This document shows positions 24,140 through 37,900 of a stretch of DNA of 64,000 nucleotides, one piece after another. This DNA comes from Lingula anatina (lineage: Eukaryota; Brachiopoda; Lingulata; Lingulida; Lingulidae): positions 70,593 through 134,592 of the forward strand of contig NW_019773514.1 in assembly GCF_001039355.2 (NCBI RefSeq), given 5' to 3'. The notes under the pieces were generated by a model that did no database searches, was not told where the DNA came from, and saw only the letters and a program-made list of their open reading frames with translations. The stretch's first letter is position 1; each line of letters opens with the position of its first letter. Made by a program: the position numbers and the translations under genes.

Positions 24140-25819
24140 CCGACTTTTTGTCTGAAAGTTAAGATTAGCTTACGCCTTGGGCTATTTGTTGAAAGTGATC
24201 TTCAGAAAAAACGAGTAAGTGTCGTTCCGAAAACATACAGGGTGAACTATCAAACTGTCAGCAAACTACGTGTATCAGCGCTGGTAATTTAATGCACTTG
24301 TCAGGTTGCAAAAGAAACTTGCATTCCATTAGCATTACGCGATGTACGCCTCGGGATAATAAAGTACCGCAACTAATGTCTACCTGTGAAAAATATTTTA
24401 TTAGTTGAAGTATCAGTCTACGTAAAATATTTTAATATGCATGTGTTTTATTATTTTTATCATTAACCATTACTATTATTTTTAATATTAAAATTTTAAT
24501 ATTAAGCCCTCGCGCAGAGGTCGACACATGTCAAGTTATTTTCCTTTTCCCACAGTTCATTCTGCGTATTTATGTCGTTGGGTTAAATTGGAATTTCATC
24601 GGTAATATCGAAAAGTCGTCTTTTGTGCATTCCATTTATCATATTGAAGTCATCAATTAAAACTAATGGTCATGTTTTAGATACATCTTGCTTAAATTTG
24701 TATAGGTAAATACATTAGCGTTATTTATTTCCCTTTCCTTTGCCATATAGAATGGAAAAAATTAATGGACTTTCTAAAAGAGTAAGACTGTCATAAAAGG
24801 ACCCTTCACCGTGACAAATAATGCCCTCGATAATGTGCATGGGAATGACTATTTCAGTTTAATGAGAATATAACTGTTTCATAATAAACGGTCCATGACA
24901 TTTTGATGTTAATATGCGCAAATTACCAAACAGTCCGGAGAGTTAAGCATTTATACGTCTTTCATTATGCCAAACTTAATGCGAACGATGCTATCGATGG
25001 GGCATTTTATTAAATTATCATACCATTTTTTGTTTTTTTTTTCTTTTTATCTCTTCCTAATAATCATTTATTTTTTCATTAGTATACTACGATTAACTAA
25101 ATGGCTGTCTACACGAGATTACAGAAGTTAATCGACGTGTTTACAAATTCGAAGGCTTTTTTTTTAAATTTTTTTTTAAGATGGTTGATGTGGGCTTTCC
25201 CTTATTTGCACCCCTTGTCCTTCAGTGCTATCAAGGTCGAATGAAAGTGCAAGGAGGCTACATTAGCATTACCGTGTCATAAAACTCTCATAATTTAAAC
25301 GACTGGCGCACTTATCTTCGACTTATCTTTTCTTAATGTATATCACAGCAATGACAACACAGAGGTTTTGAGAACATGAAGATGAGTGTCGGCAGATGCT
25401 ATATTCATCCCTTTCCAGGACTACCTTTCCTGTTATCATACAGACGCTTTCATGCTTAGATACCGAAATTCCATTTGACCCTGTTTTGACCTGATCAGAG
25501 ATATTAGGTGCGATATTTACGATGGGCTGGGACTGGATCCGACCAGTGAATCATAACCCCGTCTCCGCACCGGAGGCGAACACTACCTTGTAAGCGATGC
25601 TTCGCCGTTCGTGGGAAAAACTAAGAAATTCAACAGTCACCTACAACTTTCCGGTTAGCCGAGTGACTGATTGAAAATATAAATTCATTTGGGTCTACGT
25701 GTCCCTTGAGGAATTCCCGTCCTATCCCACCACGCCCCCTCACAAATGTTTCAAATGTAGCGCTTTTTTATCATATTTATTCATTTATTTTATATGTACA
25801 TTTTTTTCTATTACTTCAG

Positions 25820-26522
25820 TATGGACTTGAGGACAGAAGAGGAGAAGCACTCATCAACTACGTCAAAGAAAATGTGATTGGAAACGACGTCAGTTTTGAA
25901 GGGCCCTTTGGAACCCGACCAGGTACGTTGTTTTGATTTCGATACTTTTAAATAACAATTTTGGGCACCTAATTATCTTTACTACCTATGGGGAACATTA
26001 TGCTGAAAAGGGTAGGCCGAGCACAACTTGGGCATTATGCACTTTACAATTTGTACGTGTGGCAAAGCCGAGACGGCGTCTCAATCGCCGTGACTTTTCT
26101 CTGCTGTTCCCGGATTATCAGAATGTTGACTCTGACTAGCGACTAGTGTACACAGCAAATAATACACTTCTTGTGTCCTTATAATAAGTAGTTCAAGGTG
26201 AGATCCGGTCAGTCACATCCCCATTGTCATTATTGTCACTTCATCTATCACTTATTCAGTTTATTAAGTTGACTCATGGCACGCTCTGTCTTTATTATAT
26301 ATGCCTGAAACTGATCATGATATATTCTTGTTTTCACAAGTTGCGGCTACTTCGATTCAGTTCAGTACACGTGCAAAGAAATTGATAAGTGAGAAAATAG
26401 ATACAAGAAGAAGAGTGAAAACTTCAAACAAAATCAAATATTGTTCACTACCAGGCACATTAAATCAGAATTTGTTTTTTTGTCATTATTTGGTGTTTAC
26501 TTTCTTATGTAATTAAGTGCAA

Positions 26523-26567
<45 letters not shown>

Positions 26568-28084
26568 TCAGTCACGTACTGCGACTACACAGCCTCTGGC
26601 AAGTAAGTACTACTCCTCATCCATAGCAACTACAAACACCGACACAATAAACGCACTTCAACCAGTGTAGGGCTCATCTCAAATGAAACTATATTCTACG
26701 ATTCAACTCCGCGGGGACACTGGCTGAATGCAATCAAATTAACGGATTGACACGCCTCCTCTTTTTCCGAACGTACTCGTATACTCACAAGCTTTTCTGT
26801 ATTCTACTTAACGTTTGGAGGAGACGTGTTAGTCTGTTAATCTGATTGCATTCAGCGAGAATTCCTGCGGAGTTGGGTCGATCTACGTAGACCGATAATT
26901 TTCACGGGAATGAGCACTAAGCTGACGACGCTGTATACGACAGTGCCGCATCACCTTTCAGTGTCATGTAGTAATTTACGGCTTCAATATTAACAATAGC
27001 CCCGTTAGTTGGAAGACCGACGCTTGGTGGACTTGTAAGGTGAATAATTTAAAGCGGTGATGTCCCAGAGATATGTTGATTTAAAAGTCCGATCAATTAC
27101 GATGGCACTTCAATTTGAATTACGAGGTAAGATACGAATTATCAACTCTGCCTATCCCAGGCATCCGTGTACATCGTATCTTTATAGTCGTGTAGTTTGC
27201 AATCTCTAAGGAGGGGATGAAAAACTGACGTTTTTAACCCGTATGTTGACCCATCATGAGAAATGGCATAGTACCTGTATCAAGTACCCTCATATCATGG
27301 ACCCCCCCCCCCCCCCCCCATCCAACATCTGCACGCCTTATTAGCCCTTTCTTCAAACACTGATAGATTAAATACCTTAAATGTTTATTATGGACAAACA
27401 GCGAATATTAAAGCATAATTTTGAGTGTCAAAATTTTACTGCTAAAATGCCGAAGTCGTCATTTTGGTCTTAATAATTCGTCAATCCATGTTTCGACCTA
27501 ACGGTGTTTTCGAACGTTTTTTTTTCAGACCTCTGCGGTTTATCGAAGATTACATCACAGACTATGTCTATCCGACCTACGGGAACACACACACCACTAC
27601 CTCTATCGTCTCCTTGCAAACTACCAAGTTTAGAAATAGCGCAAGGTGAGTTCACATTACAGGCACTCACGAATTCAAACGCACGCTCATAAAACACTTT
27701 TTAAATCACCTTTACCATTTTGCTACTACAAAATGATATAATGCCAAGTGACATGAAAACTGGCCGAAAAAAATAATCAAACAATAAATTTGAACAATGC
27801 TAGGATCCAAAATAAATTATTTTGGATCCTAGAACAATGTTAATATTTCAACTACATCAATGTACAGTTAAAACTTTTACATAAACAAGAAATTATATTA
27901 TAACATTACTTACTATTATTCTTAATACTTATGTGTATTTGCTTGAAGGGACATCATAAAGAAATGTGTCAACGCCTCCGAGGATGACGTGGTGATATTT
28001 GTTGGAAGCGGGACGACGGGTGCAGTACATAAACTTCTTAATGTCTTGGGGTTACATTCACAAGACTTCGACGAGACAAATACG
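25820..28084 (+). CDS. Paralogue A exons 2-5 (copy 1), aminotransferase class V N-terminal part
   Basis: Exons 25820-25922, 26572-26602, 27529-27645 and 27949-28084, all GT-AG with phases 1, 2, 2 and 0 at their ends. They encode the start of the PLP fold: a V-T-Y-C-D-Y-T-A-S-G-K strand, Y-G-N-T-H-T-T-T, then G-S-G-T-T-G-A-V-H-K, the loop that binds the PLP phosphate in this family. The same exons recur at 30222-32447. Exon for exon they match paralogue B at 45504-47668. Confidence 0.85.
26525..26567. repeat. (TTA)n microsatellite in intron of A, longer allele
   Basis: About 14 ATT/TTA units directly upstream of the acceptor of the 31-bp exon 3. The other copy (about 30924-30960) is shorter, as expected of allelic length variation. 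Confidence 0.85.
26670..26917. mobile_element. Foldback MITE in intron 3 of paralogue A
   Basis: The left arm (CTGAATGCAATCAAATTAAC) is inverted in the right arm (GTTAATCTGATTGCATTCAG). The outer segments CAACTCCGCGG and CGGAGTTGGGTCG also pair. Present in both allelic copies (second at about 31065-31306), so the insertion predates their split. Confidence 0.7.
27800..27832. repeat. 33-bp near-perfect palindrome present in one allele only
   Basis: CTAGGATCCAAAATAA, one A, then its exact inverse. It is flanked by direct repeats GAACAATG (27792-27799 and 27832-27839). The other copy has only GAATATTG at the same place (about 32194). It lies in the intron between exons 4 and 5. Confidence 0.85.
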
Positions 28085-28120
28085 GTAAGATATCTGCTAG
28101 ATATGCCACATAAATAGCGN

Positions 28121-30921
28121 TATTCCGACTTAAATGCCCGTCCCGCCTAATACAAGCTTTAAGGGGGTAATTAACTTTCGTGTCCGCCCGGCTGACAGCT
28201 ATTTAGCGTGAACCCCCAGGGAGTTAGGTCGATCTAAAGTAGGTCGATCTAATCTATGGAAATGGGGTGCAAGAAGACCCGACTTTTTGTCTGAAAGTTA
28301 AGATTAGCTTTCGCCTTGGGCTATTTGTTGAAAGTGATCTTCAGAAAAAACGAGTAAGTGTCGTTCCGAAAACATACAGGGTGAACTATCAAACTGTCAG
28401 CAAACTACGTGTATCAGCGCTGGTAATTTAATGCACTTGTCAGGTTGCAAAAGAAACTTGCATTCCATTAGCATTACGCGATGTACGCCTCGGGATAATA
28501 AAGTACCGCAACTAATGTCCACCTGTGAAAAATATTTTAAAAGTTGAAGTATCAGTCTACGTAAAATATTTTAATATGCATGTGTTTTATTATTTTTATC
28601 ATTAACTATTACTATTATTTTTAATATTAAAATTTTAATATTAAGCCCTCGCGCAGAGGTCGACACATGTCAAGTTATTTTCCTTTTCCCACAGTTCATT
28701 CTGCGTATTTATGTCGTTGGGTTAAATTGGAATTTCATCGGTAATATCGAAAAGTCGTCTTTTGTGCATTCCATTTATCATATTGAAGTCATCAATTAAA
28801 ACTAATGGTCATGTTTTAGATACATCTTGCTTAAATTTGTATAGGTAAATACATTAGCGTTATTTATTTCCCTTTCCTTTGCCATATAGAATGGAAAAAA
28901 TTAATGGACTTTCTAAAAGAGTAAGACTGTCATAAAAGGACCCTTCACCGTGACAAATAATGCCCTCGATAATGTGCATGGGAATGACTATTTCAGTTTA
29001 ATGAGAATTTAACTGTTTCATAATAAACGGTCCATGACATTTTGATGTTAATATGCGCAAATTACCAAACAGTCCGGAGAGTTAAGCGTTTATACGTCTT
29101 TCATTATGCCAAACTTAATGCGAACGATGCTATCGATGGGGCATTTTATTAAATTATCATACCATTTTTTGTTGTTTTTTTTTCTTTTTATCTCTTCCTA
29201 ATAATCATTTATTTTTTCATTAGTATACTACGATTAACTAAATGGCTGTCTACACGAGATTACAGAAGTTAATCGACGTGTTTACAAATTCGAAGGCATT
29301 TTTTAAAAAAAANGCGCAAATTACCAAACAGTCCGGAGAGTTAAGCATTTATACGTCTTTCATTATGCCAAACTTAATGCGAACGATGCTATCGATGGGG
29401 CATTTTATTAAATTATCATACCATTTTTTGTTTTTTTTTTCTTTTTATCTCTTCCTAATAATCATTTATTTTTTCATTAGTATACTACGATTAACTAAAT
29501 GGCTGTCTACACGAGATTACAGAAGTTAATCGACGTGTTTACAAATTCGAAGGCTTTTTTTTTAAATTTTTTTTTAAGATGGTTGATGTGGGCTTTCCCT
29601 TATTTGCACCCCTTGTCCTTCAGTGCTATCAAGGTCGAATGAAAGTGCAAGGAGGCTACATTAGCATTACCGTGTCATAAAACTCTCATAATTTAAACGA
29701 CTGGCGCACTTATCTTCGACTTATCTTTTCTTAATGTATATCACAGCAATGACAACACAGAGGTTTTGAGAACATGAAGATGAGTGTCGGCAGATGCTAT
29801 ATTCATCCCTTTCCAGGACTACCTTTCCTGTTATCATACAGACGCTTTCATGCTTAGATACCGAAATTCCATTTGACCCTGTTTTGACCTGATCAGAGAT
29901 ATTAGGTGCGATATTTACGATGGGCTGGGACTGGATCCGACCAGTGAATCATACCCCCGTCTCCGCACCGGAGGCGAACACTACCTTGTAAGCGATGCTT
30001 CGCCGTTCGTGGGAAAAACTAAGAAATTCAACAGTCACCTACAACTTTCCGGTTAGCCGAGTGACTGATTGAAAATATAAATTCATTTGGGTCTACGTGT
30101 CCCTTGAGGAATTCCCGTCCTATCCCACCACGCCCCCTCACAAATGTTTCAAATGTAGCGCTTTTTTATCATATTTATTTATTCATTTATTTTATATGTA
30201 CATTTTTTTCTATTACTTCAGTATGGACTTGAGGACAGAAGAGGAGAAGCACTCATCAACTACGTCAAAGAAAATGTGATTGGAAACGACGTCAGTTTTG
30301 AAGGGCCCTTTGGAACCCGACCAGGTACCTTGTTTTGATTTCGATACTTTTAAATAACAATTTTGGGCACCTAATTATCTTTACTACCTATGGGGAACAT
30401 TATGCTGAAAAGGGTAGGCCGAGCACAACTTGGGCATTATGCACTTTACAATTTGTACGTGTGGCAAAGCCGAGACGGCGTCTCAATCGCCGTGACTTTT
30501 CTCTGCTGTTCCCGGATTATCAGAATGTTGACTCTGACTAGCGACTAGTGTACACAGCAAATAATACACTTCATGTGTCCTTATAATAAGTAGTTCAAGG
30601 TGAGATCCGGTCAGTCACATCCCCATTGTCATTATTGTCACTTCATCTATCACTTATTCAGTTTATTAAGTTGACTCACGGCACGCTCTGTCTTTATTAT
30701 ATATGCCTGAAACTGATCATGATATATTCTTGCTTTCACAAGTTGCGGCTACTTCGATTCAGTTCGGACACGTGCAAAGAAATTGATAAGTGAGAAAATA
30801 GATACAAGAAGAAGAGTGAAAACTTCAAACAATATCAAATACTGTTCACTACCAGGCACATTAAATCAGAATTTGTTTTTGTCATTATTTGGTGTTTACT
30901 TTCTTATGTAATTAAGTACGA

Positions 30922-30960
<39 letters not shown>

Positions 30961-32481
30961 TCAGTCACGTACTGCGACTACACAGCCTCTGGCAAGTAAG
31001 TACTACTCCTCATCCATAGCAACTACAAACACCGACACAATAAACGCACTTCAACCAGTGTAGGGCTCATCTCAAATGAAACTATATTCTACGATTCAAC
31101 TCCGCGGGGACACTGGCTGAATGCAATCAAATTAACGGATTGACACGCCTCCTCTTTTTCTGAACGTACTCGTATACTCACAAGCTTTTCTGTATTCTAC
31201 TTAACGTTTGGAGGAGACGTGTTAGTCTGTTAATCTGATTGCATTCAGCGAGAATTCCTGCGGAGTTGGGTCGATCTACGTAGACCGATAATTTTCACGG
31301 GAATGAGCACTAAGCTGACGACGCTGTATACGACAGTGCCGCATCACCTTTCAGTGTCATGTAGTAATTTACGGCTTCAATTAACAATAGCCCCGTGAGT
31401 TGGAAGACCGACGCTTGGTGGACTTGTGAGGTGAATAATTTAAAGCGGTTATGTCCCAGAGATATGTTGATTTAAAAGTCCGATCAATTACTATGGCACT
31501 TCAATTTGAAATACGAGGTAAGATACGAATTATCGACTCTGCTTATCCCAGGGCATCCGCGTACATTGTATCTTTATAGTCGTGTAGTTAGCAATCTACA
31601 AGGAGGGTGGGGGAGTAACGTTTTTACCCCGTAAGTTGACCCATCATAAGAAATGGCAGAGTGCCTGTATCAAGTACCCCCCCCCCCCCCCCCAATCCAA
31701 CATCTGTGCGCCTTACTAGCACTTTCTTCACAGACCGATAGATTAAATACCTTAAATGTTTATTATGGACAAACAGTGAATATTCAAGTATTAACCCCTT
31801 TAACGTGATCTTAATATATTTTCGAGTGTCAAAATATTACTGCTAAAATGCCAAGGTCGTCATTTCGGTCATAATAATTCGTCAATCCATGTTTCGACCT
31901 AACGGTGTTTTCGAACGTTTTTTTTTTCCAGACCTCTGCGGTTTATCGAAGATTACATCACAGACTATGTCTATCCGACCTACGGGAACACACACACCAC
32001 CACCTCTATCGTCTCCTTGCAAACTACCAAGTTTAGAAATAGCGCAAGGTGAGTTCACATTACAGGCACTCACGAATTCAAACGCACGCTCATAAAACGC
32101 TGTTTAAATCACCTTTACCATTTTGCTACTACGAAATGATATAACGCCAAGTGACATGAAAACTGGCTGGAAAAAATAATCAAACAATAAATTTGAATAT
32201 TGTTAATATTTCAACTACATCAATGTACAATTTAAACTTTTACACGAACAAGAAATTATATTATAACATTGCTTACTATTATTCTTAATACTTATGGGTA
32301 TTTGCTTGAAGGGACATCATAAAGAAATGTGTCAACGCCTCCGAGGATGACGTGGTGATATTTGTTGGAAGCGGGACGACGGGCGCAGTACATAAACTTC
32401 TTAATGTCTTGGGGTTACATTCACAAGACTTCGACGAGACAAATACGGTAAGATATCTGCTAGATATGCCACATAAATAGC
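28121..32481. repeat. Allelic contig copy 2 of the 5' part of paralogue A
   Basis: Made of two contigs: 28121-29312 and 29314-32481, joined by an n at 29313. The two overlap each other: 29055-29312 recurs at 29314-29570. Together they cover the same region as 23992-28119. Confidence 0.85.
30222..32447 (+). CDS. Paralogue A exons 2-5 (copy 2, allelic duplicate)
   Basis: Exons 30222-30324, 30965-30995, 31932-32048 and 32312-32447. Lengths (103, 31, 117, 136), splice sites and protein are the same as in copy 1; the differences I found (an ACT/ACC threonine codon in exon 4, a GGT/GGC glycine codon in exon 5) are silent. Do not count this as a separate gene. Confidence 0.85.
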
Positions 32482-32482
32482 N
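32482..32482. other. Assembly gap that removes four exons of paralogue A
   Basis: The n at 32482 follows exon 5 of A. The next recognisable A exon (34991) corresponds to exon 10 of B. Exons matching B 48049-48180, 48507-48648, 48785-48824 and 49077-49135 (373 nt) are not found in 32483-34990. Joining exon 5 straight to 34991 would break the reading frame. Confidence 0.8.
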
Positions 32483-33208
32483 CAGCAATATCATAGCGGT
32501 GTTCTTTTTCTGAAGATATGGACCTTTATGCTTATAGTTAACCCGACTTGAGAATTGGCATAAACTATAGGTCAAATTTTGAATAAGAGCGGCCCTTTTC
32601 GGCCAATAGGGAGGGGTTTTTTTACCCCCCCCCCCTTTCACCCCAGCATATCTGGGCTGAGAATGCAATTGAAGTTAATTATTTCTTTGCTTGGACTACA
32701 TCTAATATATAATGACTTCAAAGTAAACTTTGGGTTGTATTATTCCAAGCTTTAGACTCCCGCAGAGTTTTTCTCGTAAGGGAAGCTCCCAGTCACAATA
32801 TTTCGGGAAACCAATATTCCGTGACATTAGAGCCTTATCAGACGTCGAGTTGTTATCAATAAGGAAGTTTAATTTTCGATCTGTTACCCAGAAACAACTC
32901 TACTATCAGTTTTCATTTGAATTTGTTCTACAGAGCACTTCCCCCTCCTTGTTGAGTAAAAGGCACAAGATGGATGCCTTTTATGATGTTGTTTACTGTT
33001 GTTAATAAACGCAAACAGGTCACTGCGTCGGTTAATATGGTAAACTTGTTTTTGATAACCTATTAAAATAGTTCAAACAAGGCAGCAAAATAGCATACCA
33101 ACTTTAAGCACAACTGTTTTTTTTTTTTTTTTTGACACGATTTCTTAGTTTTCTTGGATTAAAAAAAGGCCTATCACTTTTTTCGTTGACTATTCTTTTT
33201 TCATTATC

Positions 33209-33239
<31 letters not shown>

Positions 33240-34564
33240 GATTGCTATTTTTTCAAAATACAAGTAACAATCCGTAATGGATCAAGGAATCTTCGAATAA
33301 CAAGCATATGTTACTTCTTTTGCTGACTTGATTGGTATTAGGAGCACTGCATTCATTAGATGCTCGTATCAGACGACGTTGCCACCGGCAGCGGTGAAAG
33401 TAGTATGAATATTAATAAATAAGTGACTTAAAAAGACTTTAATGTATTTTGGTTTCTTAAAACGTTAAAACGTTTAACGAGTATTTTAATCTAGTAGTGT
33501 ATTATCCCTGTTTTAGAATTTTGTAGATATAGTCAAACAATGACCCACTAATATTCATTCATTCATTCTCCAACTCTCCTACTCTTTAAATCACCCTAAC
33601 GTAAGTCATTAACTGGAAAAATGTTACGTCTCCCCTTACTTAGTAAATGAATGCCGTTATAAGATTGCAATTTATGTTTACTTCTAAAAGTTAGCCAGAG
33701 CAATTTATGTTTACGTAAGGGTGCCATCCCAGTATAAAGGAGGAGAAGTCGGGCGCAGAGAGGCGCATAGTGGCCGATTTTACTGAGGGTTATCATGGTG
33801 GATATTGGTCTTTTTACAAGAAGTCGGTCTATAAAGTGTTGTAAAAGTTCTGCTTAATTTTCCATCAGACAATGCTATTCCGAAGTATCCAGATAGACTA
33901 GTATTACCTCAATGAGACAGCAGGAATTCACTAAGTCGAAAATGTACAGGTGCGCATGCGTCATGTTCCCCCACGCTTTTTATGTTCTACCTGCTTTCTT
34001 TTCATATTTTACTGTACGCCCTTGGAATGTTATGGTCGACCTGAAGCTGCGCGCTCTATAATGTCAGGTCATAACAGGATTTCGTAACCACAATGCGTTT
34101 AATTTATGGAGCTAATGTCGTTTTGATGTTGCGTTTGTAGATGGCGTGTCAAGTTGTTTTCCAGTTAATATTGCGGAATGACTCGTATTTCACTCTTCTC
34201 GTTCCGCTGTCACGATCGAATCTCGCATAACTGTATTTTTGTATAGTAAGTTGTACTAAAAACAAATTTTCCACTTCTGCATTACTGAAAAAACTTTAAA
34301 TTTTTTAATTTTTCTCTCGGATTATATGTAAAGTATTAATTGTATAAAACCAGAAGAAGAATATTGAGCTTTATAAAATACCCGTAGATCTCTATTTCTT
34401 AAATATATATTCCATATTTGTGTTGTTGCAATTTCATATATTAGATATATAAGATATTTAGTAGTTGCAACGAGAAAATGGTTTGGTACACACAGGTTAT
34501 AAGTGACGGAAGATGGATGTTTTGGGCTTAATGGAAAATCCATGTTCTCCCTTCCCACTCCCTC

Positions 34565-34613
<49 letters not shown>

Positions 34614-34990
34614 TTCAGTCACTCAGCGTCGTCTTGGGCATTATCGTTTTTCATTTGAATTATTTTGCAAAAAAAAAAAAAACAGTCCTTTATCATATTA
34701 CACTAATTATTTTCGATACATCGTGTGATATGCCGGGTCATCTGCCCTCATAAAAATGGTCATCTCTTATCTGACGTACACTCTCATTAGATATCTACAT
34801 ATTTATTTTCTTTTCAAACGTTTAAAGTTTTTTTTATCTATTACGGTGTCATTTTAATATCAACAAACCCAGTCTCCTCAAACCACTTTGTGCATAAGAT
34901 AACAATAGCCAAGATTAAAAAAAAAGTAAGGGGCGTTTTATATAGTTATACAGTAAAGATTTTTAAAATCGGATTCTATATTTGTTGCAG
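32483..34990 (+). other. Intronic sequence of A after the gap
   Basis: No exon is seen. It contains poly-T and poly-G runs (about 33117-33238) and a (CT)n tract at 34571-34612. Confidence 0.5.
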
Positions 34991-37900
34991 GATTGCTGAT
35001 AGCCAAAAAGTGGCTGTTCAGAAACCAGATTCCCCACAACTGCGGCGGGGGCACGGTGCTGTTCGTGACACGAGAGACGCACACGTATTTGACTGACATC
35101 GAGGAACGAGAGGAAGGTGGAACGCCCGCCATTGTGGAGTCGATCAGGTGCGGGATGGTATTTCAGCTTAAGGAGGTGAGTCATTCTGCTCGATAACTTG
35201 AATGTACTAGTGACTAAAAGTCAGCTTTTTAAAAGTGACTATGAAGTTTCCGGAAATTTTATTTTATCGTGTACTTTTAAAATCGGTCTTTGTTTTTGTT
35301 ACTCTACTTCCTTCCTTCCTTCCTTCTTTTTTTTCTTTCTTCGTTTATCCTGTTACCTCTTTTTTTATATATAAAGACGTAATTTTAACAAAGACATTAA
35401 AATTTCCCACCAATATAAAGGTTAATATTATTTTTAAAATGAATTCTAATGATTATTCTTGCAGACTAATTTTTATGTGCTAGTGGCATCTGTTCACTTA
35501 AATATTTCATTGTGTTATTTTTTTTACACCATACAGGCTATCGGAACTGATTTTATTGAGCACAAAGAGGCTGAGTTGTGTAAAAGAGCCTACAAAGCTT
35601 GGGAAAAGAATTCAAACATCTTGCTACTGGGCAGTAAAGATGTTCTTCGCGTTCCAATCCTCTCATTCCTGGTTATAAACCCAGAGAGCGGAAAGTTTCT
35701 TCATCACAACTTCGTCTCCATGCTTCTGAATGACATGTATGGGATTCAGACAAGAGGGGGGTGCGCATGCGCTGGACCATACGCTCAAGTAAGTAAATAA
35801 GCACGACAGTAATGTTTTTTCAAATACATTTTGAACATTAATTTGAATCAAAAGCTTATTTAATTATGATTTTGTAATTGCACTTTTGATGGAGCTTTGA
35901 CGTTATTGACCGCTGTAACTTATCCACTTTCGACCATATATTAATAGGCCTACGTATATTAAGATTAGCGGACCATACAAATTAACAATTTTCTTGTCTA
36001 CGTTTTACTTGGGTATTATTGTTTTTTGCTACTGACCTGTATTTCTTTTTCTATTAGGATCTTTTACAAATGGACGAGGAAATGGCCCAGAGATTTATAA
36101 CGTTTTTAGAACATTCTGAGTAAGTAGATGGAATTGTCCTTTTTCTCAAAAGGAGGCTGTCAGCGTGATGTAGTTTTTGTCGGTTCCCACAAGTGTTTAA
36201 ATATCTAGTTTGTGCATAATGAGTCGATTAGATGAAAAGTGGGGATAAAGTCAGTTTTACAATTTTTCTGCTCGCACTATAAAGAAGGATTTTATTGTTC
36301 GTTTAAAACAATTACATTTGTCTTTGTTTTATATGAGTGGAAGTAGTTAATCATCAAGTAATTTCATATTTATTATTTGTTTTGTATGATGAACGCGAAT
36401 GGAAAAACAATCTATGAAATTCACGTGAAGTTACGCCTTTTTTTCTCATTAATCTAATTGAAACATTCACTCTTTTTTGTAGCTCAGATGGACAGAAGAA
36501 AGAACCACAAGAAGTAATGAAGTAAGCGTTGTATTAGTTATTCCTCTTCAATGTCTCGGTGAACACAATATTATCAGTGTCTCAGCAAACACAATATCGT
36601 TTTGACCTTCACCTCAGCGTTTACCTGTACATTTGCATCCTTGTATGTAACAGTAAACGCTTCGATACTTTTCCAGTGACGTGAAAATGGAAAATGAACA
36701 TAAAGCTGATATTTTCCAGTCTTTTTAATGACGTTTAAAATTGCACATAAAAGAAACGGAAATCATGTCCAAAATAGTTGCCTTGCTGTAACCATTTAGC
36801 ATTTCTTTATTTGGTTTACTTGCAGGCCGGGCTTCGCCAGGTTAAATCTTCCATATTTCTACGATGATGACACGATCGATTTCGTTTTGGAGGCCGTGAA
36901 TCAAGTGGCTTCCAAAGGATGGAGAATTATGCCATTGGTAAGTTCAACGTCGGCTCAGATTGAGGTCAAACATTCACCCGATATCCTAAAATCAAATTTT
37001 TTTAGTAAATTTATATTCACTTTAATTTTACACGCACACAATTTGCTGTGCAGTTTCAGAAAGGATTTGTACTTGGCAATACATTTAAAAACCAACCCAA
37101 TTAACTAATTGGCATGTTAATGATACAGAATCGGAAGCGCGCATGACACCATTGAAAATATTATTATTTGTATAATTACAACCTTAGAACTCCTTGTGTC
37201 ATAACTGAATGTTACATACAGATTACTTGTAATATTTAGTACCAGTTCGATTCGAAAACCGGCACGTGGAAACACCGGCTGCACCAGTACAACATGCAGA
37301 GCCTGTACGACATTGAGTACGTCATGGCGGGTTTAAAGGTCCACAAGACGCCGAATTCCTCACGCGGCTCGCCAATGAGAGCAACGAAAGAACATTATAA
37401 GGTTTGTGTTATTTTTATCTTTTTTGTCTGAAGGAGATACACATATAGCTAAAATCCATTTTCATATATTAATACTGACGCTCTTGAATATTTTGCTCCC
37501 TTTCTCCCCTCCCATATAAAAGTTTTCTTATTTAGGAATTCTGAATTACTGGACTATGATAAATACAAAATATTATCAATTTCAAACATAAAACAATGTA
37601 ACGGTAGCAATATATGTCTCAGAAATATAAATTAATTTAATAAAATTCCACTGCGCTGTTTTTACTTTATAATATGTTTGTAGTGTTTTTTATTGTTTGT
37701 TTGGTAATTTTTAGTTATATATTTCGTTACTAGGAAATCTTAAAGAAAGCGGACAAGCTGTATTCCAATGCAACCCGTTTATGCGGCGTGAGTACTACTG
37801 TTTTCTAACATCGTATCGGTTTTAATATTGATTAGAAAAAATACAAAATTTTAAATACGAGTGTAAGGAACTTGCATATATGAAGATCCTCAATTTTCCC

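Larger units (their letters stand above)
18013..25819 (+). other. Proposed intron 1 of paralogue A
   Basis: A 7.8-kb stretch with no convincing exon. It holds a (CT)n tract at 21510-21577, a 1.2-kb TIR element at 22318, a MITE at 23907, and the start of the allelic-contig duplication at 23992. Confidence 0.4.
23992..28119. repeat. Allelic contig copy 1 (exons 2-5 of paralogue A)
   Basis: This segment reappears at 28121-32481 at an offset of about 4.13 kb with small differences: single bases, (TTA)n length, poly-C length and a 33-bp palindrome insertion. Both copies stop at the same base (after ATGCCACATAAATAGC). Coding differences that I saw are synonymous. This fits two haplotypes placed one after the other. 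Confidence 0.85.

Noticed and set aside
29242-29529. A 95-codon frame crossing the n at 29313
   Set aside because: It spans a contig join and includes an undefined residue.
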